From assembly GCF_000423845.1 (NCBI RefSeq), contig NZ_AUIT01000001.1, positions 124,001-188,000 on the forward strand: a DNA stretch of 64,000 nt. Direction: 5' to 3'. The notes under the pieces are model-generated. The model saw only the letters and a list, made by a program, of their open reading frames with translations. It did no database searches and was not told the DNA's origin. Below are positions 26,754-35,252 of this stretch, piece by piece. Numbering within the stretch: position 1 is the stretch's first letter; every line of letters starts with the position of its first letter. Origin of the DNA: Thermodesulfobacterium hveragerdense DSM 12571. GTDB lineage: Bacteria > Desulfobacterota > Thermodesulfobacteria > Thermodesulfobacteriales > Thermodesulfobacteriaceae. The translations under genes were made by a program, and so were the position numbers.

Positions 26754-29339
26754 CAAATAATCTCCTGTTTCTGTAGACAATCTTTTTTGGTTGTCAAGAA
26801 TTATCTTTTTAAAATTCAAAAAGTTTTTCTTTTGTAATCCCTGAGTAATACCAGAAACAGTACTAATTTCCTCTTTAGTCGTAATAAGAATGGTTTGAAA
26901 GTTTGGATATTCTTCAAGAACCTTAAGTAAATTTTCTGTCAGAGCTTCTTTTTTTAAGAGATGGGCTTGATAAAAATGTTCAAAAGGAGGGAAAGACTGT
27001 GTTTTCTGCTGATACTTTTCATAAAGATAGCTTTTAAAAAGTGGGTTCATCAAGTCCATTTCTGGAAGATTAGAGATTTCCTCTTGAGAAAGGCTGAAAA
27101 TTCCTTTATCAAGTACCTTTTGAAACAGACTCTCTTCTACCCCTATGGCTAAAACCTTTATTTTTTTGATCTTAGCCAATCTTAGAACTTCAATTAGGTT
27201 GTCAAGATTAACCCCCACTTCTACCTTTGACAGTTCTTTTCTTAGGTATTCTTTAGAAACCTTACCTTCAATAAACTGGTCTATCAGAGATTGATAGGAA
27301 GAAGGTAGGTCCAAGGTGATTATTAAATTATCGTTTAACCGATGCAGGTTTTCTAAAAATTCTTGGTAAAATTGAGTAAAATCTGCAGTTGGATTTTGCT
27401 TTTCTTCTCCTATTAAGATCAACTGAGTATTTGCCAGTTGTAAAGTAAGGTCATAGGTCGTGATAGAAGTCTTGGTATAAAAACCCTCTGGTTTAAGCCT
27501 TACAGGAACTAAAATCCCTTGTTGAGAATCTAAAGTTTTTTTTAAAAATACCTTACCTGACTTTATCCATCCTTCAGTTAAAGATTTCAAGCTAAACCAG
27601 AGATTAACTGAAAGCTCCGTTTCCCCTACTGAAGAGGAAAAAAAATAACCCAACATCCCTTCTTTTTCAAAAGGTTGAGGAACTAACTTAAAATATACTC
27701 CCTGGTCTATATGCTTTATCATCCAGGGAAAAGGGAATCTATGTAAATAAACCACGTTTTTAGCCTCCTCCCAAACAACCTGAGAAGGGTCTTTAACCGG
27801 TAATATCTTATATCCCTTTTTCCTAAAAACCTCTATTATTTTTTGATAAAGTAGGAGCTCTTCTTCAGGATAAATCAAAACCCCTGGATTTTCTAACAGC
27901 CTGTCCAACCCCACATACTCTTCTTTTTTTTCTAAAATCCTCCATAGAGTATAATCCGGGTCTAAATATATTTCTTCAGGCCTTTCTTTTAGCCACACCT
28001 GAACGATTTGGTAAGGACTTATCACGTTTTTTTCAAAAGAATAGGTCATGTTTTTACACACCACAGAAAATTTAACCACCACCTCACGTTCGTTTGGAGT
28101 AAGGGTATGTGGAGAATTAGACTTGATTAGAGCTAAGGTTAATTCGTAGCCTCCATCCTTAGGTTGCAAAAATACTACCTCTCCTCTGAGATAAAGCTTT
28201 TTAAACATAGAGAAATCCGAAAAAGAAGCAAAAACCTCTGGGAAAGAAGATTTTAAGTAGGTTAAAAGGTCTTCAAAAGATTGGAGGGTAAAAAGTTTGG
28301 TTTCGTAAAAATGTTTTAACCTACTTAAAAGGACTTCCTCTCCCAATCTTTGCTTAAGCTCTAAAAAGTAAAAAAAACTTTTGCCTTCTAAGGATGAGGT
28401 GCTGAGGAGTTTCTTGCGCAATTCCACTTTTCGCTGAGCCACATCTTTTAAAAACAAGGCAAGTCCTTTAACCCTTTGATCTTCTTGGTAAAAGATCCCA
28501 TCTTTTAAGCGTTTTTCGTTAACCCAAAAGCTAAAATCCCAAGGGGAATCGAATATCGAAGGATTAACCAAAAGGGTGTTGGAGTAATCTAAATTAGGTT
28601 CCTGGTCCTTTATCAAAAACACAAAGAGATTAGAAAAAGGATAAACCTCAGAAAATTTCTTGTCTATACCTCCTAAAACAGACTTAACTTTTGAGAACCA
28701 AGAAGAAACCTCTTCTTTAGAAAGAACCTTTTTGTTATCTAAGGAATACAAAAAAATTTTCAGATTTTTATACGTTAAAACCGAAGGAACAAAAGGCTCT
28801 TTAGAAAGTATTAAAACCGGAGATTTTATCGGTTTTAGATTCTTAAACCTATAGACTAAAAATCCTCCTTCTTCTTTTACTTCATAATCCTCTGAGGGAA
28901 CAAGCGCAAAATATCCCAGCTTTTTTGGAACCTTTAAGGTAATTTCATAGGTAAAGGGCTCTTCGGGTAACGGGATAAACCGATCTACGAAAATTAAAGG
29001 AACCACGGTAAAATTTACAGATTTTTCGAAATATAAAAATAAGGGGCTGTTAGGTTTTTCATCCAAAAAGGTTAAAGCCGATTCTTTAAAAGGTACTGAA
29101 GAAAGAGGTTTGCCCTCTAAAATGGCTTCTTTAAAATGAAACCCTTCTGTCTTAAAGGTTTGGACCTTTTTTTCCTGTAAAACTGTTTGCAAACTACCTT
29201 CTATAACATTTGGTTTTAACTCTAAATCCAGTTTGAGATGCAAAGGGGTAAAATTAGCCCCATACGACCCCAAAGGGAACAAAAACACCCCTAAAGTTAT
29301 TAATAATAAAAGAAAAAAGGCTGTTTTCCAGTTTGCCAT
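26724..29339 (-). CDS. Large exported protein: inactive M1-peptidase-like region plus degenerate ChaN-like domain
   Basis: An 871-residue protein with a signal peptide (about 1-28, 'FFLLLLITLGVFLFPLGSYGA'). The first half resembles gluzincin (M1) proteins: beta-rich N-terminus, then 'KIFLYSLDNKKVLSKEEVSSW' and 'FSEVYPFSNLFVFL', but there is no HExxH where one is expected. Around residues 660-860 the order of a ChaN (Haem_bdg_2) domain can be followed: 'LILIGEEKQNP' for GExHxN, 'ITLDLPSSYQSLIDQFIEGKVS', 'RLAKIKKIKVLAIGVE', 'FYQAHLLKKEAL', and 'ITTKEEISTVSGITQGL', with the usual histidines lost. Start 29339 chosen for AAGGGG; a longer start at 29387 lacks one. Likely periplasmic; function unknown. 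Confidence 0.72.
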   Translation of the reverse strand: MANWKTAFFLLLLITLGVFLFPLGSYGANFTPLHLKLDLELKPNVIEGSLQTVLQEKKVQTFKTEGFHFKEAILEGKPLSSVPFKESALTFLDEKPNSPLFLYFEKSVNFTVVPLIFVDRFIPLPEEPFTYEITLKVPKKLGYFALVPSEDYEVKEEGGFLVYRFKNLKPIKSPVLILSKEPFVPSVLTYKNLKIFLYSLDNKKVLSKEEVSSWFSKVKSVLGGIDKKFSEVYPFSNLFVFLIKDQEPNLDYSNTLLVNPSIFDSPWDFSFWVNEKRLKDGIFYQEDQRVKGLALFLKDVAQRKVELRKKLLSTSSLEGKSFFYFLELKQRLGEEVLLSRLKHFYETKLFTLQSFEDLLTYLKSSFPEVFASFSDFSMFKKLYLRGEVVFLQPKDGGYELTLALIKSNSPHTLTPNEREVVVKFSVVCKNMTYSFEKNVISPYQIVQVWLKERPEEIYLDPDYTLWRILEKKEEYVGLDRLLENPGVLIYPEEELLLYQKIIEVFRKKGYKILPVKDPSQVVWEEAKNVVYLHRFPFPWMIKHIDQGVYFKLVPQPFEKEGMLGYFFSSSVGETELSVNLWFSLKSLTEGWIKSGKVFLKKTLDSQQGILVPVRLKPEGFYTKTSITTYDLTLQLANTQLILIGEEKQNPTADFTQFYQEFLENLHRLNDNLIITLDLPSSYQSLIDQFIEGKVSKEYLRKELSKVEVGVNLDNLIEVLRLAKIKKIKVLAIGVEESLFQKVLDKGIFSLSQEEISNLPEMDLMNPLFKSYLYEKYQQKTQSFPPFEHFYQAHLLKKEALTENLLKVLEEYPNFQTILITTKEEISTVSGITQGLQKKNFLNFKKIILDNQKRLSTETGDYLFNGGESSPR

Positions 29340-29350
29340 GTTTCCCCTTT

Positions 29351-29378
29351 TTGAAAAATAAAAATTTTGAAATATAAT
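29351..29378 (+). promoter_or_regulatory. Sigma-70-type promoter of purQ
   Basis: TTGAAA (29351-29356), 16-base spacer, consensus TATAAT (29373-29378), about 40 bases before the purQ ATG. It lies only 11 bases upstream of the divergent ChaN-like gene's start. Confidence 0.65.
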
Positions 29379-29418
29379 TAAAAACACTATAACTTAACTC
29401 AGGAGATTTGTAAAGGCT

Positions 29419-30231
29419 ATGAAAAAACCAAGAGTGCTTGTGCTATGGGGATATGGTATAAACTGTGAAGTAGAAACTTCCTATGCTTTTAAACTCGCAG
29501 GAGGAGACCCTGAGATAGTTCACCTGTCTGAAATCTTTTCTGGAGAAAAAAAACTTCTTGATTATCAAATCATCTGTTTTCCTGGAGGTTTTTTAGATGG
29601 AGACCACTTAGGAAGTGCTCAGGCTTGTGCCCACAGGTTTAAACATTTAAAACTAAAAGATGGCTCCTATCTCTGGGAAAAACTTATGATTTTTCTGGAA
29701 AAAGGAGGGCTTATCTTAGGAATATGTAATGGATTTCAACTGTTGGTGAAAATGGGGCTTCTACCAGGAGGAAAATATTTAGGCGAAAGAAAGGTTACCC
29801 TTACCTACAATGACTCAGGCAAGTTTGAGGACAGATGGGTTTATCTAAAAGTAAACCCACAAACCAAATGTATCTTTTTAGAAGGTTTAGACGAACTTTA
29901 CCTTCCGGTAAGGCACGGAGAAGGTAAGTTTATCCCTAAGGACGAAAAAATACTTGAAGAAATAAAATCTCAAGGTCTTATCGCCCTCCAATACATCCAT
30001 CCTGAAACCCGAACCCCCACCTTAGAATATCCTTACAATCCTAACGGAGCTTTTGAAGCCGTAGCTGGGTTAACAGACCCTACCGGACGTATTTTTGGGC
30101 TTATGCCTCACCCAGAGGCCTTTAACCATTTTACCAACCATCCTCGTTGGACCCGAGAAAAGAACTTAACGGTAGCTGGGCTTGAAATCTTCAAAAACGC
30201 AGTAAACTGGGTTAAAAACAACTTGCTTTAA
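29419..30231 (+). CDS. purQ: Phosphoribosylformylglycinamidine synthase, glutaminase subunit PurQ (long form)
   Basis: A 270-residue class I glutamine amidotransferase that supplies ammonia to PurL in purine synthesis. 'IICFPGGFLDGDHLG', the nucleophile segment 'LGICNGFQLLVKMGLLPG' (Cys about 98) and 'GLMPHPEAFNHFTNHP' with the His-Glu pair are present. At 270 residues it is longer than the roughly 225-residue Bacillus-type PurQ and ends like the amidotransferase part of large PurL. No purL or purS is adjacent. Its TAA overlaps the tatC start. Confidence 0.92.
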   Translation: MKKPRVLVLWGYGINCEVETSYAFKLAGGDPEIVHLSEIFSGEKKLLDYQIICFPGGFLDGDHLGSAQACAHRFKHLKLKDGSYLWEKLMIFLEKGGLILGICNGFQLLVKMGLLPGGKYLGERKVTLTYNDSGKFEDRWVYLKVNPQTKCIFLEGLDELYLPVRHGEGKFIPKDEKILEEIKSQGLIALQYIHPETRTPTLEYPYNPNGAFEAVAGLTDPTGRIFGLMPHPEAFNHFTNHPRWTREKNLTVAGLEIFKNAVNWVKNNLL

Positions 30232-31004
30232 TGTACACCAAAAAATTAGCTCAATCTCTCAGGTATCTCTTAACCCTTTGGAAGAAAAGAAGCTTTTTGA
30301 TCCTTTTCCTCTTTTTTTCTGTTTACATTAGTTTTTTTTTAGCCTCTCCTTACATACTGAATTTTCTTCAACATATCTACCAACAAAAGTTTGTTTTTTA
30401 TAGTCTGTCAGAACCCATTGCTTCCTTTATTAAATTTTCCTTGGTTTTGACTATTTTAGTCACCTTTCCCTTTATTTTTTATCTATTTTTAAAAGCTTTG
30501 AACTTAGGCTTCAATTTTAAAAAAAAGTTTTTCTGGATGTTTTATGTTTTGGGATTGAGTCTTTTTTATTTAGGGGTGGTGTTTGCCTATTTTATTACCC
30601 TCCCTTATGGAATAAAGTTTTTGCTTTCCTTTCGTACCGAAAAAATAGAGCCTTCCATTTCCTTAGGGCATTTTGTTAATTTTTTTTCTTTTTTTGTGAT
30701 TGCCTTTGGGCTAATCTTTGAGCTCCCTCTTTTTTTAACCTTTCTGTCTTTAACCAAAGTATTAAATCCCTATAGAATCACCAAGTATCGCAGGGAAATC
30801 TTTTTTGGTATAGCCGTGCTCTCTGCAATCATAACCCCAACTCCAGATGCCTTTAACATGGCCCTTCTGTCTTTTCCTCTTTATGTACTCTTTGAGTTAG
30901 GAATTTTCCTTTCAAGGTTTTTGCTGAGAAGTAACCTGTTAGAAAACACTCAAAATGAAAACACTCAACATGAGGAATTAAAACCCTCTAAAAAAGACGA
31001 TTAA
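30231..31004 (+). CDS. tatC: Sec-independent translocase TatC (first copy)
   Basis: A 257-residue six-helix membrane protein. The family motifs are in the second half: 'VIAFGLIFELPLFLTFLSL', with the conserved Glu before Leu-Pro, and 'IAVLSAIITPTPDAFNMALLSFPLYVLFELG'. TatC binds twin-arginine signal peptides. The N-terminal 'HLxELR' motif is poorly kept ('QSLRYLLTLWKK'). It overlaps purQ by one base and has no tatA/B next to it; a second TatC lies at 36589-37299. A repeat-like NTQNENTQHE tail follows the last helix. Confidence 0.88.
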   Translation: MYTKKLAQSLRYLLTLWKKRSFLILFLFFSVYISFFLASPYILNFLQHIYQQKFVFYSLSEPIASFIKFSLVLTILVTFPFIFYLFLKALNLGFNFKKKFFWMFYVLGLSLFYLGVVFAYFITLPYGIKFLLSFRTEKIEPSISLGHFVNFFSFFVIAFGLIFELPLFLTFLSLTKVLNPYRITKYRREIFFGIAVLSAIITPTPDAFNMALLSFPLYVLFELGIFLSRFLLRSNLLENTQNENTQHEELKPSKKDD

Positions 31005-31068
31005 ATTTATTAAAACTTTAAACACCTTGACAAACAGATAAATTATATTATTTTTGTTAATATATAAT

Positions 31069-31142
31069 GGGCCCGTAGCTCAGATGGTTAGAGCCACCGG
31101 CTCATAACCGGAAGGTCCCAGGTTCGAGTCCTGGCGGGCCCA
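31069..31142 (+). tRNA. tRNA with CAU anticodon (tRNA-Ile2 or elongator tRNA-Met)
   Basis: A complete cloverleaf of 74 bases: acceptor GGGCCCG/CGGGCCC with discriminator A, D-arm GCTC/GAGC, anticodon loop CTCATAA (CAT at the centre) in a CCGG/CCGG stem with an A-A pair at 27-43, T-arm CCAGG/CCTGG with TTCGAGT. CCA is not encoded. The C4-G69 and C5-G68 pairs are those that mark tRNA-Ile2 for lysidine formation by TilS in Escherichia coli, so this may decode AUA rather than AUG; the sequence alone does not settle it. It is not an initiator (no C1-A72 mismatch, no GGG/CCC anticodon stem). Confidence 0.95.
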
Positions 31143-31158
31143 TTTTAGACTCATCTAT

Positions 31159-31998
31159 ATGTCTTTAAAAACGAGAGATTTTTACAACTTTTTAAATCAG
31201 CTTGCTCCACTTAACATAGCAGAACCACAAGATAATAACGGTCTACAGGTAGGGTCTTTTGAAGATGAAGTTTGTGGGGTTCTTTTGGTTGTAGACCTTA
31301 CCTCTAAAGCCATAGATTATGCTTTGGGAAATCAGCTTAATCTTATCATAAGTCATCATCCTTTTATTTTTAAGCCTCTAACCCAAATAATAAAAGAAGA
31401 CCCTAAAGGCCATCTTATCTATCGGTTAATCCAAGAAAAGATAAACCTTATCTCATGGCACACACCATTAGACAAGATAGAAGAAGGGGTCTCAGAGGCA
31501 GTCATAAGGGCTTTAAATCTCAAAGGAGAACGGTTTATCTCTTTGCAAGAAAAAAATCAAAAAGTTTTTGGATTAGGAAGGGTTGTATATTTAAAAAAAT
31601 CTATTAAACTGCAAGACTTAGCTAAAAAATTAGGAAAAGTTCTAAAAAGTTGGGTGATGGTGGTAGGAGACTTAGAGACCCCTATCAAAGCTTTTGGGGT
31701 ATGTGGAGGTTCAGGGGCTTTTTTAAAAGATGAGCTTAAAAACTTAGGAATTAATACCCTGATAACCTCAGACGTAAAATATCACGTAGCAAAGGATTCT
31801 TTAGAAGAGGGGTTTAACTTTATCGTCGTAGACCATGGAGTAGCAGAAGGTTTGGTGCTTGACTGGTTAAAAACATCTCTGGTTAAATTCATAACCTCTT
31901 ATAAGCTCAATCTAAAAATAGAAATTTTTAGAGAACCAAGTCCATATCAAATATTATTGGCGGAGGAGAATAGATGCAAGAAGAAATTCTGCGATTGA
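31159..31998 (+). CDS. Nif3-like dinuclear metal-centre hydrolase
   Basis: A 279-residue member of the NIF3/YbgI (GTP cyclohydrolase I type 2-like) family. Motifs are 'PQDNNGLQVGS', 'LIISHHPFIFKPL' and 'SWHTPLDKIEEGV' for metal binding, and 'VDHGVAE' near the C-terminus. The cellular substrate is uncertain across the family. It starts 16 bases after the tRNA with no recognisable ribosome site, so it may be read from the tRNA transcript. It overlaps the next gene by 25 bases. Confidence 0.9.
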   Translation: MSLKTRDFYNFLNQLAPLNIAEPQDNNGLQVGSFEDEVCGVLLVVDLTSKAIDYALGNQLNLIISHHPFIFKPLTQIIKEDPKGHLIYRLIQEKINLISWHTPLDKIEEGVSEAVIRALNLKGERFISLQEKNQKVFGLGRVVYLKKSIKLQDLAKKLGKVLKSWVMVVGDLETPIKAFGVCGGSGAFLKDELKNLGINTLITSDVKYHVAKDSLEEGFNFIVVDHGVAEGLVLDWLKTSLVKFITSYKLNLKIEIFREPSPYQILLAEENRCKKKFCD

Positions 31999-32741
31999 TA
32001 GAGCTTCAAAACTTAGACTTAGAAATCTTTAAGATAGAAAAAGCAGTACAAGAAATACCTCAAAGTCTTCAAAAAGCACAAAAAGAAAAAGATCAGTTGT
32101 TCAACAAAATAGAACAGTTTAAAAACCTGATAGAAGAAAAAACCAAACAAAAAAACCTTTTTGAAGAGGAATTAAAACAGGAATACCAAAGGCTTAAAAG
32201 CACTCAGGCAAGATTAGTCCAGATAAGAGGTACCAGAGAATATCAACTTCTCCTAAGGGAAATAGAAGAGATCAAAAAGGCTAACAAACAAAAAGAGGAA
32301 GAAATTCTAAAGCTGATGGAAGAGATAGAAAAGTTAGAACAAGAAAAAAGAAAATTAGAAGAGGAGTTTGTCAAGGTAGAAGAAATTTTTAACCAGGAAA
32401 AACAAAAGTTTGATGATTATTGTAACCAGCTAAACTTGGAAAAAGCCAAACTTATAGAACAAAGGTTAGGTTTAAGTAAAAAAATACCTGCAAGACTCTT
32501 GAGAAAATATGAACTTCTAAGAGAAAGAAAAGGGGGAATAGGAATAGCTCCGGTTGATAACTATGTGTGTGAAGGATGCCATATGGCCATACCTCCGCAA
32601 CTCTATAATGAGATCCAAAGAGACAACAGATACTACGAATGTCCCCACTGCAAAAGACTGATCTTTTTTAAAAAGTTTTACCTACTTGAAGAATCTTCTG
32701 AACCAGCCTTAGAAGAAAAAGATGCCTCCTCAGCTTCTTAA
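31974..32741 (+). CDS. Coiled-coil protein with C4 zinc ribbon (DUF164/CdsZ family)
   Basis: A 255-residue protein: a long Lys/Glu-rich coiled coil (about 5-175) and a C-terminal zinc ribbon ('CEGCHMAIPPQLYNEI' and 'ECPHC'). This family is widespread in bacteria; it has been linked to RNA and translation functions, but no activity is visible here. The start at 31974 has a GGAGGAG site within the nif3 end. It overlaps the Sua5 gene by 20 bases. Confidence 0.88.
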   Translation: MQEEILRLIELQNLDLEIFKIEKAVQEIPQSLQKAQKEKDQLFNKIEQFKNLIEEKTKQKNLFEEELKQEYQRLKSTQARLVQIRGTREYQLLLREIEEIKKANKQKEEEILKLMEEIEKLEQEKRKLEEEFVKVEEIFNQEKQKFDDYCNQLNLEKAKLIEQRLGLSKKIPARLLRKYELLRERKGGIGIAPVDNYVCEGCHMAIPPQLYNEIQRDNRYYECPHCKRLIFFKKFYLLEESSEPALEEKDASSAS

Positions 32742-33357
32742 ACTTAAAAAAGACCTTTCTAATCTGGAAGAAATTGCTAACCAGACTGCCCAGTTTTTAA
32801 GAAAACAGGCTGTAGGTGCTATTCCTACAGAAACCTTTTATGGGCTGGCTACAGACCCTTTTTCAGATAAGGCCTTAGAAAAACTCTTTTTACTCAAAAA
32901 TAGGCCTCAACACAAACCAATCCTTCTTCTTATAGAAGAAAGAGAACAGCTTTACTTTTTAGTAGAAGAAATTCCTCCGATTGCAGAGAGACTTATAGAA
33001 AAATTCTGGCCAGGACCTCTAACCATAGTTTTTCCAGCCAAAAAAAACCTTTCTGATTATCTAACCTCAGGAACAGGAACCATCGGGATAAGGCTTTCCT
33101 CTTCCCCAATAGTAAAGGCCATCGTCAAAGCCTTTGGTAAACCTATAACCGGAACCAGTGCTAACCTTTCAGAGAAGCCTCCTTGTTCTTCTCCTGAAGA
33201 AGTTATACAACAACTTCCAGGCCTTGATTTTATCGTAGATTATGGTTATTTAGAAGCTACTTCTCCATCTACCGTAGTTTCTGTGGTGAACAATCAGCTT
33301 TCTTTGATTAGGGCTGGTGCTATACCTTTTAAAAACATCTTAAATCTATTTCTCTAA
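32722..33357 (+). CDS. Threonylcarbamoyl-AMP synthase, Sua5/YrdC family
   Basis: A 211-residue single-domain YrdC-type enzyme that makes threonylcarbamoyl-AMP for the t6A37 tRNA modification. 'GAIPTETFYGLATDP', 'LFLLKNRPQHKPI' (KxR..HK) and 'GTGTIGIRLSS', 'ITGTSANLSEKPPC' are diagnostic. It lacks the extra C-terminal Sua5 domain. TrmO at 10036, which methylates t6A, acts later on the same nucleotide. Confidence 0.93.
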   Translation: MPPQLLKLKKDLSNLEEIANQTAQFLRKQAVGAIPTETFYGLATDPFSDKALEKLFLLKNRPQHKPILLLIEEREQLYFLVEEIPPIAERLIEKFWPGPLTIVFPAKKNLSDYLTSGTGTIGIRLSSSPIVKAIVKAFGKPITGTSANLSEKPPCSSPEEVIQQLPGLDFIVDYGYLEATSPSTVVSVVNNQLSLIRAGAIPFKNILNLFL

Positions 33358-33358
33358 C

Positions 33359-33559
33359 CTACTCCTCAGTAAGTTCTAATTCTATATATGAATGGCCACA
33401 CTCATAGCATTTAACATCTAATGTCCCCTCTAAAAGGGCCACATAAAGGATATCTCCCCCACATACTTTACATATCTCTCCTACATTTTCCTCTTCTATT
33501 GCTTTTATAATATCTTCCTTTAACTCTTCTGGGATATCTGGGTCAAAAATAACCTTCAC
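33359..33559 (-). CDS. Small zinc-ribbon protein, unknown function
   Basis: A 66-residue acidic protein with a central C4 knuckle pair (CKVCGG and CYECGH) that should bind one zinc. The GTG at 33559 is chosen because AGGAGG lies 5 bases upstream; an in-frame TTG at 33580 would put that site inside the gene. It converges on the Sua5 gene with a one-base gap. No family name can be given. Confidence 0.65.
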   Translation of the reverse strand: MKVIFDPDIPEELKEDIIKAIEEENVGEICKVCGGDILYVALLEGTLDVKCYECGHSYIELELTEE

Positions 33560-33645
33560 CCTAACCTCCTGCACGCTCAATTTTTATTAATCTTATCAAA
33601 AATTTTCATTTTGTAAAGCTAATTTTCGTCAATTTTTTAACTTTT

Positions 33646-35247
33646 TTATTTAATTTTTGTAAGAACTGTTTCTTTTAGATACTCTACCCTTTTTTCAGGA
33701 TAGTCTATCAAATAGTGAGTACCTCGAGATTCCAGCCGGACTTGAGCAGACTTTATGATGATCTCAGCCACCATACACAGATTTTTGAGTTCCATCACGT
33801 CAAGGTTTAAGTAAAGTCCTTCCCAGTTGGCTTCTATTTCTCTTTGAATAAACTCAAGTCTTTTCTTAGCAAACTCCAACATCTTCAAACTTCTTATTAT
33901 ACCTACAAAATCCCACATCACCTTTCTTATCAAATCCCAGTTATGAGAAATAAACACCATCTCTTCCTTAATTTCTTTTATGATAGGGTCTTTTATCTTA
34001 GGTAAGTTAAAGGAAGTTTCCCTGATTTCAGGCCAAAGTTCTCTGATTTTAAGACTTGCTTGATGAGCAAAACATATGCCTTCTAAAAGAGAATTAGAGG
34101 CTAATCGGTTTGCTCCATGAAGACCTGTATAGGCACATTCCCCCACGGCAAAAAGGTTAGGGATGTCAGTCTGCCCCCAAAGATTGGTATAAATCCCTCC
34201 ACAAAGATAATGAGCAGCAGGGACTACAGGGATAGGCTGAGAGGTAATATCTATTCCATATTTCAAACAAGTTTCATAGATCTGTGGGAACCTCTTTTTT
34301 ACATAGTCCGAAGGTAAATGGGTGATGTCAAGGTAGACGCACTCAGCCCCGGTCTTTTTTAACTCCATGTCTATAGCTCGGGTCACCACATCTCTTGGGG
34401 CTAATTCTTTTCTTACCGGATCGTATTTATGCATAAACCTTTTCCCTTCAGCGTTAAGTAAAACCGCTCCCTCTCCTCTTAAGGATTCTGAAATAAGAAA
34501 GTTTTTAGCTTTTGGATGATAAAGACAGGTGGGATGAAACTGAATAAACTCCATGTTAGCAACCCTACATCCTAAGGAATAAGCCATCGCAATCCCATCA
34601 CCGGTTGAGGTATCAGGATTACTGGTGTAAAGATAGACTTTACCCACCCCTCCAGTACAAAGTACTACCACCTTAGCGAGTATTATCAGAGGTTTGGATT
34701 GATTAAGGTCAAGTACCAACCCTCCTATAACCTTAGGACTTGAAGTTCCTCTTTTTTTGTCCACAAGAATCTTTACTACAAAATGGTTTTCTAAAATTTC
34801 TATATTTTGTTCTTCAAAAACTCTTTCAAGCAAGGTCTTTTCTATAGCCCTTCCTGTATAGTCTCCTACATGAAGGATCCTTCTTCTTGAATGACCTCCT
34901 TCAAGGGTTAGATGGTATTTTTGAGGATTTTCAGGGTCTCTGTCAAAAAGAACCCCCCAGGTTATAAGATCTTTTATCCTGTCAGGAGCAGACTTGACCA
35001 CAAACTCTACGGTCTCTTTTTTACATATTTCGTCTCCTGCTATCATCGTATCTTTAATATGTAAATCAAAACTATCATCTTCTCCCATAACACAGGCAAT
35101 TCCACCTTGAGCAAGAGAGGTTGCTGTTTCAAAAACCCTTTTTTTAGCAAGCACAGTAATATGTCCTAAATCCTTTAATTTCAAAGCTAAACTTAAACCT
35201 GCAATACCTGTACCTATGATCAAAACATCGGTTTTTTTTATCTCCAT
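33646..35247 (-). CDS. nadB: L-aspartate oxidase
   Basis: A 533-residue flavoprotein that oxidises aspartate to iminoaspartate in NAD synthesis; in anaerobes fumarate serves as acceptor. The FAD fold 'LIIGTGIAGLSLALKL', 'SLAQGGIACV', 'GGHSRRRILHVGDYTG', 'FIQFHPTCLYHP', 'ESLRGEGAVL' and 'GANRLASNSLLE' are present. It follows apgM by 5 bases with AGAGGAA across the apgM stop. nadA and nadC are not in the window. Confidence 0.96.
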   Translation of the reverse strand: MEIKKTDVLIIGTGIAGLSLALKLKDLGHITVLAKKRVFETATSLAQGGIACVMGEDDSFDLHIKDTMIAGDEICKKETVEFVVKSAPDRIKDLITWGVLFDRDPENPQKYHLTLEGGHSRRRILHVGDYTGRAIEKTLLERVFEEQNIEILENHFVVKILVDKKRGTSSPKVIGGLVLDLNQSKPLIILAKVVVLCTGGVGKVYLYTSNPDTSTGDGIAMAYSLGCRVANMEFIQFHPTCLYHPKAKNFLISESLRGEGAVLLNAEGKRFMHKYDPVRKELAPRDVVTRAIDMELKKTGAECVYLDITHLPSDYVKKRFPQIYETCLKYGIDITSQPIPVVPAAHYLCGGIYTNLWGQTDIPNLFAVGECAYTGLHGANRLASNSLLEGICFAHQASLKIRELWPEIRETSFNLPKIKDPIIKEIKEEMVFISHNWDLIRKVMWDFVGIIRSLKMLEFAKKRLEFIQREIEANWEGLYLNLDVMELKNLCMVAEIIIKSAQVRLESRGTHYLIDYPEKRVEYLKETVLTKIK

Positions 35248-35252
35248 TTCTT

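Noticed and set aside
31027-31068. tRNA promoter from TTGACA at 31027 and TATAAT at 31063
   Set aside because: Spacing is 30 bases and the -10-like sequence touches the tRNA; no consistent promoter could be placed.
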